Assembly: GCA_944472135.2 (NCBI GenBank)
Contig: OX235270.1
Location: 148,505,632-148,569,631, forward strand
Direction: 5' to 3'
From: Trichobilharzia regenti
Taxonomy: Eukaryota; Platyhelminthes; Trematoda; Strigeidida; Schistosomatidae
DNA: 64,000 bases
Below the pieces are notes generated by a model. That model did no database searches, had not been told where the DNA came from, and was given only the letters and a program-made list of their open reading frames with translations. A program made the position numbers and the translations under genes. Below, one piece after another: positions 54,516-64,000 of the stretch (positions are counted from its first letter, which is position 1; each line of letters starts with the position of its first letter).

Positions 54516-55799
54516 TACATTGTAAGCAGCGTCCATTACACCAGATAGCAGAAGAATCAAGGAAACTGCAGCATACCCAGCTATAGCCCACTAAGCCGTA
54601 TTACGCACCAACAGGTGTCCCTCATGCCTCAACACTTTGTCATAGTCTGACAGCCACGGCAAACAGTTAACGGAACGGAAATCAGAGAACAACAGTAACC
54701 TCAGTGTTGTAGATAAATCCTACCGATGGATACTGGAAAGGACAACACTTATACACAAGGATTCCCGTCCGCCATAATCTACTCAAATATAATACCAAGT
54801 TACAATACATCAAATAGTTTGATCTATCCCCTTTAATTGTTTACACAATCATGAAGTTCATCAATGCTGTCCATCAGATATCCCAGAAGCAAAGATTTAA
54901 ACAGGGGGAAAATATGAAGAGCGAGTGCTTCGAAATTCAAAAGGCGAAAATCCAATTCACCCACACTAGACTGATTATTCCAAACTATGTGTTAATAACA
55001 TCTGAGGATACCCAGGAAGTCTCAAACGCAACTTTGGACACAGCAAGCCTGTTGTATGTATATAACTAAATACTGATTAACCTTTCTTCTGAAGAGACTT
55101 ACTTTAGATGAAATATTTCCCTCCATAGTCCTACTAAATATAAGCAATCCTACGAAAACTGTTGTGTTAAAAAACATATTCTTCTCAAATAACAACGCTA
55201 AACAAAACTAGTTACAAGTTGACAATATAAGCAATTTTGGGGAGCGAAATTGTGCGTGGTAACATCCCCACAGAAAGTTGATCAAAATGTCGCACTAAGT
55301 TGAAATAAGGAGATATGCCTACATCATATAACCTAGCAGTCAAATGTTACTGGATATGATAGTGAAAGTGATGTTGACCCTTAAAAGTGGGAATGAAAAA
55401 CGAAAACTCAAAGCCAATTTAATATACGGCTTTTTTCACTGGTGTTTATATTCGACAGCCATAAATCTATCTGGACCAGTTACACACAAGACGTACAACC
55501 TAGTAAATGCCAGACTAACAGACAATGAATACTCACTGATGAACGAAGACTTTCCTGGACTGTATTATATTTTTTTACACGTAATCACAAATTTAATTTA
55601 TTAAGTAAATTTAAGTGAAGTAAATTATGAAAGAAACAGATAATGTTTCCTAAAACAAATGAAATTAAATATTATTTTAAAAATGAATGATTAGACTTTT
55701 ATTAACAACTGGGAGCAGGTGTTGTAGCTTCTACCAAAGTGAGTAGCACGTGCATTTTCTTTCAGACACAGGATGCTCAACGAGTGAAATCAGCTGAGC
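54516..55799. other. No gene recognised
   Basis: The frames at 54851-55069 and 55344-55604 have no known motifs or good splice context. This lies 3' of the BIR-domain gene and may contain its downstream introns or exons. Confidence 0.35.
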
Positions 55800-56875
55800 C
55801 TATTTGGCAGAACTATTATTTTGAGATGCAGGCCATCGATGTGACCACCAAACTAAGAATTGATAAAATCGAGGGAGGCGGATTCTTTTCATTTGTAATC
55901 TATACGATTCAACTGAACGAGGAGATGAGGTCGAATCATTAAATTGCTGCGGTGGTCGTAAACACCGACGACATCGTGACAAAGCCGCTGTCTCAGCATC
56001 TTCTGCTGTTATATCACCACCTTCGCTACTTCCACTTAATGCCTCACCAGTAGAATTTATATCATCTTCATCAAAATCATCCAGATCCAATTCAAGATTA
56101 TTCCTCAGAGATGTATCACAACATTCTTGAACTCGCAATATTGCTTTAAGCAACTCCGTAGTGGCTTGGGGATCAATGTGAATAGACTTCATCGGTGGAC
56201 AGGCCAACCCCATCCCTGCAGCTTCTGATTGTAATCGCCATAATGCAAGAACGATTAGGTCGTCTGAATGACCTAGTGCACGAGCGTTTTCTACTGGCCA
56301 TGACTGAGGTGCTGGTGATGCACTCATTATTTGAGCAATTGAATACAGTCTATCTGCCAAAGATGGATATTCACAAGTCAAATTCTGAGAAAACTGATCG
56401 GTGAAATGTACTACAGGTCGTGAGACTACTCCGGGAAGACCACGAACTGATTGCACTTGGCCAGCTGGAACCAAAGATTTTCGGGCGAGAGGTATTTCGG
56501 ACACAAGGAGACGGTGGACAACAAGATACAGACACGGCATAGTCGGTATCGGTGGGCGACAAAAATCATCTACGGAACTCATTTCTATAGCAGCAGTAGC
56601 CGCAGCAGAATATGCTATATGACACGCTTCAGGTTGATCCGTAGCTTGCCAATCTCGTAGTCCTAAACCACAAGCAGGACAGACAGTTTCATCTCCAGAA
56701 CCAGTATGGAAAAATCCCGCTGAAGCTAGTTCAGATGCAGATGGAACAGATTTTGAGTTTTGAATCGGTGACTCTTTCATGGAATCTTTCGAATGAATTC
56801 TTTTTGGGAACGACTCCAGTCGTGCTTGATGAGAGGCATAGCGAGGTGTACGTGCATGAATTTGCAATAATCCAG
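55800..56875 (-). CDS. BIR-domain (inhibitor-of-apoptosis family) protein, large exon
   Basis: Minus-strand exon starting after a strong acceptor (TTTATTCTCCCAAATGCAG, exon base 56875, phase 1). The frame is open to a stop at 55800-55802, though it may splice earlier. The N-terminal part is a divergent BIR domain: ARTPRYASHQARLESFP, then ELASAGFFHTGSGDETVCPA, CGLGLRDWQATDQP and CH. This gives C-x2-C-x16-H. The final zinc-ligand Cys expected about seven residues after His is absent (HIAYSAAATA). A region of about 200 residues follows, then an acidic tract (LELDLDDFDEDD) and a basic Cys/Arg patch. Wording such as DWQATDQP resembles BIRC6/BRUCE more than small IAPs, but the match is not strong enough to name. 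The rest of the gene lies outside or is unrecognised. Confidence 0.7.
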
Positions 56876-57055
56876 CTGCATTTGGGAGAATAAAGAAAAT
56901 TACAGTGAATAAATACCAACTAAAAGAATGCTGTGGTGGGTACAAGTTACCATAGCAAACACAACATTCGGACTTATGATTTAAAGTCAGCAAAGATGAC
57001 TGTACGGAAACGATAACAGATAATTACACGGCACGGCAGATGTAGTGGATCATAC

Positions 57056-57242
57056 AAGCACAAGCCTGGCCAACCACGAAAAAGGATCCAATCGTATCCT
57101 TCAACAAAAATGTCGGGATATTTACTAAAGATTCGGAAAGCGAACTATGCTGAATGTCCAGAATATCAGCTGTGAACGCATTCCCACTTAAAAATGTTCC
57201 TGTCTTCATATCAGACCCGAACAAATATATGACATCAGAAAT
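57056..57242 (-). CDS. Candidate upstream exon of the BIR-domain gene
   Basis: The minus-strand frame after acceptor TGTATTCTAG contains LFGSDMKTGTFLSG, ILDIQHSSLSESLVNIP and TFLLKDTIGSFFVVG. A phase-1 donor (GCTT|GTATGA at 57056/57055) would join it in frame to the phase-1 acceptor at 56875. No family is recognised, so support is from splice phase only. Confidence 0.4.
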
Positions 57243-57292
57243 CTAGAATACATGTGAGAAAAAGGTGGAGTACTGCATTTTAGGTGACTTAC

Positions 57293-57293
<1 letters not shown>

Positions 57294-57342
<49 letters not shown>
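57294..57342. repeat. (TA)n microsatellite
   Basis: About 48 bp of uninterrupted TA, in the intron upstream of the 57056-57242 candidate exon. Confidence 0.95.
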
Positions 57343-58243
57343 AGATGACATTGTCACTTGTTTAAATATGACAGCAACTACAAGCACTTTCTAGCAATTC
57401 CTATTATTATTCTTCTTAATATCCTCACCTATGAGGACAGAGATTTTGAAAAATTACGCTTATATATGACTACAGTTTGATAATAAAATCGTTGAGAAAG
57501 AAGGGTCGATAGACATTTCCTTCTTAAGCTTACTTTGGCGGAAGAGAACACAAATATGCTGAAATGCATTGGATTTTAATATAATGGTTACATATTGCAA
57601 CTTGTTTAGGATAAAAAGACATTGCTAACGTGGCAGAACTCATGCACCACTACCGTGAAGACTTAGTATAAGCTGCAGAATACATAGCGTAACCTAGCAT
57701 GTAAAGAGGTAATATCACTTCTTAAACACTTCTGCTTCATAGACCACTGCTAAATAAGACCTACTCAGTGATACTGTGGCTACTATATCCCCAATAGGGA
57801 CTTACGTGGTATTTTATAGGCCCGAAATATCTGACCCTTATCTACTAGGACAGGTTTGGACCTTGCAATACATCAAAATATGGTACTAAACTTTCAAGAA
57901 ATTTGATATGCAAGCTTGTGATCAACCTACAGGAGCATATCCTCTTCTAAAACAAACATATAGTAACTACAATATTCACATGTACTGAGGTTCACTTAGT
58001 CCACTGCCAACTAAGATAAATTGCTTAATTATACATGTATTCAAGGTACTTTAACGTCTTTAGGTTAATGTATATACTGTAAACATTTCTAACCAGTTAG
58101 TAATAACTAGGAGCTTAGTGTGTGCAACATTTCCCTTGAAAACGGTAAATGTTTGAAGCTTGTCTGGAGTTTACACAGAACAACTTCAAGTAAAAATTCA
58201 ACAATGTGTTTGCACCCAAACATTTTTCCATAATGAAACTTAC
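57343..58243. other. Probable intron or intergenic DNA
   Basis: AT-rich, no repeats or frames of note. If the 58244-58376 exon belongs to the BIR gene this is an intron, possibly hiding a further exon, because the phases of the flanking exons do not match directly. Confidence 0.35.
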
Positions 58244-58376
58244 CTAAAACGAGAGTCGCAGATGCGTAATCCAATTCATCTTCTGACTGCACGGTTGCAG
58301 AGAAGGCGTCATCTAATGCAATCGATAAGTTTTGGAAACAAGACATTTTAACAGCGTCTTCGCGTAAGGTTGCCAC
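58244..58376 (-). CDS. Candidate first exon (MATLREDAVKM...)
   Basis: Minus-strand ATG at 58376 followed by ATLREDAVKMSCFQNLSIAL, then DDAFSATVQSEDELDYASA. It ends in phase 1 at a consensus donor (CGTTTTAG|GTAAGTTTC). The strong donor and acidic, protein-like composition support a real exon. Its phase does not fit the 57242 acceptor, so an exon is missing or it belongs to another gene. Confidence 0.45.
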
Positions 58377-58861
58377 TACGAATCACCCGGAAAAGCACGG
58401 CTACGTCACTCCAACAAAACCGAAATCATCGACCCACTCCCCAAAAACACACCGAATTTGTGATTAGGCTATCCACCAAATTTCTAAAGTTGCATTTCTA
58501 ACTCCCACACCCCAAACGACCTTCAATTCATTGACCTTTAAGCTTTCTCCTGAATGAATGGAATGATTCGACCAATCACAGTTACCTGCCTTTCATATTT
58601 CTAATAGGTCAATATTTAAGTAACAAATCAGCATTCTTTATTCTTCTCGGATGACCTTCGGTGTCATGTGGTTGATTTGGCTGGCATAAGCGGCCTTGAG
58701 GAAAGAAAACTTTCTACAATATTACAACAGACTAGCTTTTACGAGAATTGCTATAGCCAAGTTGAGATAAAAGTGGGTGTGTGTCGTAAAAACATAGAGC
58801 ATTGGGATTGTTTTCTCATACATTGGATAGGCTTGTAGTTGCAACGGATATCTGTAACATT

Positions 58862-59065
58862 GTGTGCGTCGGTGGCACAGTGGTTAGGACTCTCGCTGAC
58901 CATGCACATGGTCTGGGGTTCGAGCCCACGCCGGCGCACACCTGATATCTATGGTTGGCCTGCAAAATTTGGGCTACCGATATCCATGCTGAAAATTCCA
59001 TACTTGTACCAAAAATACAGTGTGGAATCAAGCTGTAAATCAAAAATCAATCAAAATCAAAATCA
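58862..59065 (+). mobile_element. SINE-I copy
   Basis: Complete: GTGCGTCGGTGGCACAGTGG head, GGTTCGAGCCC B box, GGCGCAC closing stem, body, and an A-rich tail with repeated AATCAAAATCAAAATC. Confidence 0.88.
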
Positions 59066-59512
59066 ACATAAACCACGTACGTGTCGGTTGTTCTCCATTG
59101 ACACTAAAATAGTCCTCAAAATTATAATCAGAATTTTCATACATTTATTCCCCTAATGAATTTGAACAAAGCAAGAACTACAGTTTTAGCAGAATAAAAA
59201 TGGTACCATCTTTTATTTCGTTGCCTTCTCGTCAGCTGCTTACATGGCAAAGACATTATTAAATATATCTACAACAACAATTTTAACATACTTGCACAGA
59301 GTTAAGTTTAAACAAAAATCAATCGATCAATATACTCATACACTAAAAATGTATACATGGTCAATCTAAATATGCGGCAAAATAAAAATGAATTTGTTTG
59401 TAACCAGTGGAATATGTTTACTAAACTTTAGTTGGTGTATGAGAACTTTGTAAAGACGACACCCGTAAACCTTACCAAATTTAGATAATTAATAAAAATC
59501 CGAATAAAGCTG
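59066..59512. other. No gene recognised
   Basis: AT-rich interval. The 3' part may belong to the PLE remnant marked by the motif at 59513. Confidence 0.35.
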
Positions 59513-59541
59513 CTGAAGAGCTGTGGCTTACGCGGCGAAAC
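59513..59541 (+). ncRNA. Hammerhead-ribozyme-like core
   Basis: Reads CTGAAGA, then stem GCTGT ... GCGGC (five pairs including two G-U), then GAAAC. This is the helix-II layout of a hammerhead with one core change (A for U in CUGAUGA). PLE terminal repeats are known to carry hammerheads. Flanking helices I and III were not convincingly paired by eye. Confidence 0.42.
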
Positions 59542-59724
59542 ATTCAGAGAAATCTTGTTTTGATTTTCTTAACACGTTGGGATTAATTTAAATAATTTAT
59601 AGTGAATCAATCTGACTCGGCGCTCAAATTATTCCAAGAAGTTCGTAACACCTACGGTCTGGAAACCTATAATGCTATCTTAATCCTGTTCTAGCAAATT
59701 TCGTGCCTGTCCAAACCCTTCTTG

Positions 59725-60110
59725 AATGAATCAGTTGAGGTTGCAGACACCATTTCTTCTGATAGGTGGTCCCAGGAGTTTATGGTTTGGTAATCGCTTC
59801 ACACATAAAAAAGTGTGTTTATACTTTGATAAGTGTTTAAGACGACATTTGACTGTAATACAATGGATAGAATCACTCGAGAATGTGAAAAATTCATTGG
59901 TTGAAGTTGACCAGTGGGAATAAATAAAATTCGCAACTCCTCCTCTTAATTTCTTTTTGGAACAAAGCAGATTGTGTTTGAATAATAATGTGAAACCACT
60001 TAGTGAGACCAGATTATAATCATAGGGCTCATGAAGGCATGTTTCTTGTGGTGTGATTATAGCCGTGTGGCGATAAGTATCAGATGATAGGATAGATTGT
60101 AGATGCATAA
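59725..60110 (-). mobile_element. Non-LTR retrotransposon endonuclease fragment (CR1/Jockey-like)
   Basis: The 125-codon minus-strand frame contains AIITPQETCLHEPYDYNLVS, LSGFTLLFKHN and KKLRGGVANFIY. This follows the APE endonuclease pattern of CR1/Jockey elements (ETWL ... PGY.L...D....RGGVAI) with substitutions. It differs from RTE-A and RTE-B. No RT part is visible nearby. Confidence 0.5.
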
Positions 60111-60374
60111 TCTCGTTAGGAAGAGAACAGCAGTTTGTACAAACGATAACAACAACAACAGTAGTTCGATAATAAAGGCGTTCGGTTTAAGTCCCGCTAC
60201 GATCACCAGCATGCCTTTCGTTAGCTTTCTTGGGACTTTGAAAGTCACTTGGTTTTTACACAATTTATCAACTCTTGAGAATATATATGATACGATTTGA
60301 TGTCATTTTGGTAAATACAAACGAAATACGAAATTGATTAACTGCAATATGTAAATACAGTAATACTTCACACC

Positions 60375-60552
60375 AGGGGGATCATTTTTCTCTTTTATAA
60401 AACTATGAGGGCAAGTGTTTGATGATACGTTTGGATAGAAAACGCCGGCTCGTGTGAAGCTAGACGTCTCGGCCTTAGCCGACGTTTTCTATCCAAACGT
60501 ATCATCAAACGCTTGCCCTCATAGTTTTATAAAAGAGAAAAAATTCTCCCCC
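60375..60552. repeat. Near-perfect palindrome, 60-bp arms, 38-nt loop
   Basis: Left arm 60385-60444 and right arm 60483-60542 are reverse complements with one mismatch. A weaker extension to about 60375 and 60552 adds several more pairs. The right arm lies within the frame leading into a PLE endonuclease fragment. Confidence 0.93.
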
Positions 60553-60768
60553 TGCTACAACTCTATCCTGGAACATCTGATTCAATATGGACACCAAGCT
60601 AATCCACAAAACAACTTCAAAGTTATCTACAGAATACTTGGGAATCTCGCTAAGAGAGTACAAATCAAACTTCTTCAAACCAGAGAGGCAATGGTGATCC
60701 ATATATTAAATCTTGAATTCGATATACAAGAGAAGTTTGTTCAGTCATTCAATATACAATGGACCTGA
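60454..60768 (+). mobile_element. Penelope-like element GIY-YIG C-terminal fragment
   Basis: The frame contains SILEHLIQYGHQANPQNNFK followed by VIYR, then REAMVIHILNLEF and IQEKFVQSFNIQW. This matches the end of the PLE endonuclease region (S.I..H....GH......F..IY, EA..I, final hydrophobic W-ending tail as at 43840). The GIY-YIG core itself is missing and is replaced upstream by the palindrome. Confidence 0.65.
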
Positions 60769-60839
60769 TCTATCTTGGCACCAATTAAGTAATTTTTTTC
60801 AAGTATTGATTTTTGTAGGGATTTTGTTTGATTGTTTGA

Positions 60840-61070
60840 AGGATTTCATCATGAACTGACATCAGTTAGAGAACCATTGGAAAACCTGCAGGGAGTACTG
60901 GATAGGTCTACGAGCTTGCCTTGTAACCAACTAGCAGGTCCAGGGTTTTTAACCCTTCACTGTGGGTTACTGCGTACTTCTGAAAAATCCCAAACTAGGA
61001 CGTAGGAAACAGCTGTCCAGTACTCCCTGCAGGTTTTCCAGTGGTTCTCTAACTGATGATTAAAATCATC
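60840..61070 (+). mobile_element. SINE-II copy, decayed, with inverted ends
   Basis: The tRNA-like core (GAGCTTGCCTTGTAACC, B box decayed to GGGTTTTTAACCC) is followed by CCCAAACTAGGACGTAGG, CAGCTGTCCAGTACTCCCTG and GGTTCTCTAACTGATG. The reverse complement of this tail precedes the core at about 60855-60905, so the copy has inverted termini of about 50 bp. Confidence 0.65.
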
Positions 61071-61317
61071 CAACTAATTTTTTTTCTTCTTAATTGTATT
61101 ATTTTCTTCCCCACCCTTTATTACCACACTGTTGTTAACTTGACTGTCGTTCAAATTTTTTAGTTGAATTCTACTCAACCTCGTCAATTAAATTACGTCA
61201 ATCAGTTTATTTATTTTATTTAATTGTATTCTCTACCCGATTAGCGTTTAAGTCATGACGTAATTTGTCATCTAAAATTTACAACTCTAATGACGCATCT
61301 TTGGAAATATTCCTTTT

Positions 61318-61476
61318 CTATAGTTTGGTTTGTAAGGGTTAGTTATGTTCTTACGAGTTGATCACGGATTGATATCAGTTAGAGAACCACTGAAAACCAG
61401 GGAGTACTGGACAGCTGCTGTTTCATCTGTGATCAACTCGTAAAAACATAACTAACCCTTACAAACCAAACTATAG
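61318..61476. repeat. Long hairpin, 48-bp arms, 63-nt loop
   Basis: Arms 61318-61365 and 61429-61476 are reverse complements with one mismatch. The loop is an inverted SINE-II tail (ATCAGTTAGAGAACCACTG, CCAGGGAGTACTGGACAGC). Part of the arm sequence (GATCAACTCGTAAAAA) also ends the SINE-II copy at 61835. Confidence 0.93.
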
Positions 61477-61484
61477 AGAATTAA

Positions 61485-61835
61485 TCTGATGCTCGCTAGT
61501 GACTTGCTACAGGTTGGAGTTTCCTGAGTTCTATTGAGAAGTCGTGAGCAGTGAGGTCCAATTAGATGTCATGTGTGTGGATGGACGCCCCACCAACGAC
61601 AATGGTTGGGGTCGCGCTAAATCACGAATTGGTAGAAGTTAGAATTCATAAGCCATTAAATTGGGTCCCAGTGGCTGAATGGTATACGAGCTAGCTTGCC
61701 TTGTAACCGGAAGGTCCTGGGTTCGAATCCCAGTGGGTGCGTACTGACGATGATTCCCAAACTAGGATGAAACTGCAGCTGTCCCTGGTTTTCAATGGTT
61801 CTCTAACTGATATCAATCCGTGATCAACTCGTAAA
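61485..61835 (+). mobile_element. SINE-II copy (tRNA-derived)
   Basis: Best SINE-II copy besides 15300. The core at 61668-61740 has A box TGGCTGAATGG, CTTGTAACC and B box GGTTCGAATCCC. Upstream it shares GAATTGGTAGAAGTTAGAAT with the 15300 copy. Downstream it ends with TGATATCAATCCGTGATCAA. Confidence 0.75.
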
Positions 61836-61859
61836 AATATTCCTTTTGTTGCTAAGATA

Positions 61860-61888
61860 ATGTATATTATATATATATATATATATAT
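61860..61888. repeat. (TA)n microsatellite
   Basis: Short uninterrupted TA run just downstream of the SINE-II copy. Confidence 0.9.
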
Positions 61889-62779
61889 GCGATTGTGTAG
61901 CTTGAGAATGATCTCACCGAAAAGAGTAACTCTTTGCCAACGCTTTTTCAGGCTGTTGAAGGCTACACTGCAAATCGAGTGTGTTTCAAGAACTCATAAA
62001 TTTTAGCCCAATTCATCAGATGAATACTTTATTTATGCAAGTTTCTAAGGTTAAACGCATACAGAAAAAAATATAAGTATCACTTTTTGACAAAAATACC
62101 TGATCTATAAATTGTGAGTGTAACCCGTTAACCTGTCTTTATTAAGTGAATAAGTGAATAAATCAAAGCACATATCAATAGGCATATATAACCCTGGAGT
62201 GACTGTGGTAGAATTAATATGCTTGTAAATAAATATCTAGATTTGATAGTGATGGAATGCAAGGAAACTTAGTAGAGAAAAAACACTCCCGAAAAAACAG
62301 ATGAATATATATATTTAACATATGTAAACCACACAGGATTAAATATGATAAGATTTTAAGATGTCTGATTTAAACTCATAAGATAGTTTCAGCACTTCTC
62401 ACAAAGATTAATACTCAACTATGATTTTTCGAATTTGCACAGGTATTGAGAAGAATACCAGTATGTGAGACTAAATAACGACAATAATAATAATAATGTA
62501 AGAGAGAAGAGGTGAGAGAAGGAAAATTATATAGGTAAAAAAAGGTATGCTGCCAAGGTAGATTTAAGCTGACTACTGTCTCCATTTGTATACAGAGATC
62601 CATCTTCCTTATTCTGATTGCACCGGCTTCAACAAAACCAAGAGCTGTTATTATTACCTTGCTTTATTAGTAACTATAAAGCTTTTCCTCAATGTCACCG
62701 TATGATCACAGTCCAATAATGTCGTGTGAATGAGCTCCTTTGGATGCCATCATGAGTACTAATCAATCGAGGTAGTGTT
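61889..62779. other. No gene recognised
   Basis: AT-rich interval. Contains a short (AAT)n run at about 62481-62497. No family similarity is seen. Confidence 0.35.
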
Positions 62780-63735
62780 TATCAACGGGAGTCGAAAGAT
62801 ATCTTTCAATACGTCCAATGTATTTGCTTCCATAAACACATGTAAAATAATATTCACATTTTCATTTGGTGAGGATTGGTATCTTATTCTTACCTATTGC
62901 TGGCACTATCCTTTTTGTTGTTTGTATGAGCAACATATCAACTGCATAATGGTTTCGTTTGATCCCTTTCTCCAAGCCGAGTTTCACCATTTGAGTAACA
63001 CTATCCGCCTTGAAAAGTGTCATTATAAGGACAAATCTTCTTTTTAGAAACAGTATCTGATATTTCTTTCCCTTTATCATTTTTTGTATACTTATTTATC
63101 AACCTTTCCGAATGCCTGCTTCTCACTAGCGTTGACCTCAAAGATTTCTCCTCGTAGTTTAGTCTGCCATGTGAACATATGCTTCTTGCTTTATCAAATA
63201 ATATTCTGACCAGATTCTTTGTATATTGCACCGGGAAAGAGCTATTGAAATGTACAAACTGTCCAGTTCAAATTGGTTTTCTATAAATTGTTTTACCCAC
63301 AATATCATCATCCCCTCTTCAAGCAGATTTACATCCAAGAAATGCATGTTATCATTATCTTCATGTTGCGTTGTAAATTTTTATTAATAGCATGGTATGA
63401 ATTCAATCCCTCTAACATTATCTTAGTTTCGACCTTATCTCTGCATACCACGAATATGTCGTACTTTTACCGCAGTTGTATGTCAGCTTTTTCTATACAA
63501 TTCTTTAAGGCAGTATATTTTAAACTTGCAAGAAGCGTGTCTGCAAATGGGGGTCCTAATGGGCTTCCCGTCTCTAAGCTATTTGTTTGAAAATTAAATT
63601 TGTTGTTGAATGAAAACTGTACCTGTTCTGTACGCATATATAGTAACTTCCTCAAACAATGCTTAGGTATAGGACACCTATTTATTACATCACAAATAAA
63701 GTCGAACGGTTCACTTGCGGGGACATTCATGAAAA
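62780..63735 (-). pseudogene. Penelope-like element, RT and GIY-YIG remnants
   Basis: The minus-strand frame 63730-63467 contains FNFQTNSLETGSPLGPPFAD (family pattern ..Q..GV.MGSPLGP..AD), followed in another frame by a decayed YVDD region. Further frames give MHFLDVNLLEEG (family FLDV), LVRILFDKARSICS and LVRSRHSERLINKY. At 62855-62785 the GIY-YIG core reads CEYYFTCVYGSKYIGRIERY. The order and spacing match the plus-strand PLE at 49492-51053, so this is one nearly collinear but frame-broken copy. Confidence 0.82.
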
Positions 63736-63856
63736 AAAATCATACAAGAAAAGACTCGCCAAACAAAAATAAAGAAGAAATGAACCTACCTTGTGGATAA
63801 ATGTAAAAGGTGCAACGGCAACAAATGTCTTCATAAAAATCAATTACCTAGGTTGA

Positions 63857-64000
63857 TGTGCGTCAGTGGTTCAGAAGTAGGATGCTTACCAACCACATAT
63901 AACTTGGTCCGGCGTTCGATATCCGGCTCACGCACTCTATAATCCCGCTTATACTATGCTTAACCAGGCAGACAGAGAAGACTGCACGTAAGACTAGCAA
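63857..64000 (+). mobile_element. SINE-III copy, cut by window edge
   Basis: Head GTGCGTCAGTGGTTCAGAAG, B-box-like GGCGTTCGATATCCGGC and a closing CACGCAC-type stem. Body similarity to 1039-1240 includes AACCAGGCAGACAG. It continues past the window. Confidence 0.6.

Noticed and set aside
1..64000. CRISPR arrays, bacterial operons or phage genes
   Set aside because: No regularly spaced short repeats with unique spacers, no ribosome-binding-site-led gene clusters. Spliced exons and retroelements show a eukaryotic nuclear genome.

Overview
The window looks like a piece of a schistosomatid blood-fluke (trematode) genome. The evidence is AT-rich DNA, host coding sequence in short exons, 36-39 nt micro-introns in one gene, and a mix of repeats typical of these worms: RTE-like non-LTR elements, Penelope-like elements (PLEs) with GIY-YIG endonucleases, a BEL/Pao-type gag and tRNA-derived SINEs. 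The species cannot be fixed from the sequence alone. Family names RTE-A, RTE-B, SINE-I/II/III, T and Q are local labels used only here.

Host genes are few. They are: (i) two acidic exons of an unidentified minus-strand gene (2731-2973 and 4050-4268); (ii) a four-exon TM2-domain gene resembling TM2D1 (29019-29564, 3' end unresolved); (iii) an intronless DcpS-type scavenger decapping enzyme (37361-38533) whose start overlaps the stop of a 97-codon upstream ORF; (iv) a lone possible terminal exon (38921-39063); (v) a minus-strand gene with a BIR (inhibitor-of-apoptosis) domain exon at 55800-56875 and possible upstream exons at 57056-57242 and 58244-58376.

Most of the rest is transposon-derived. 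RTE-A copies lie at 4678-7125, 30853-31258, 31259-32443 (minus), 32444-36212 (nearly complete), 40160-42375, 51290-53565 and 54255-54515 (minus). RTE-B copies lie at 1-345, 11743-14398 (minus, split by insertions), 15725-17862 (minus), 24931-26392 and 46230-46735 (minus). PLE remnants are at 8570-8974, 42905-43845, 44390-44900, 48470-51115, 60375-60775 and 62780-63735. A gag-only BEL/Pao-like LTR element occupies about 19163-23146 on the minus strand. Seven SINE-I copies and several SINE-II/III copies are scattered throughout.

The features most worth a second look are these. A defective RTE-A lineage exists as three copies that share the same deletion of the reverse-transcriptase catalytic core. 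Hammerhead-ribozyme-like motifs sit next to PLE sequence. There are two near-perfect long palindromes. A 0.7 kb duplication carries a splice donor. A roughly 0.9 kb unclassified repeat family (Q) occurs as an inverted pair. The DcpS HIT motif has its first histidine replaced by arginine.
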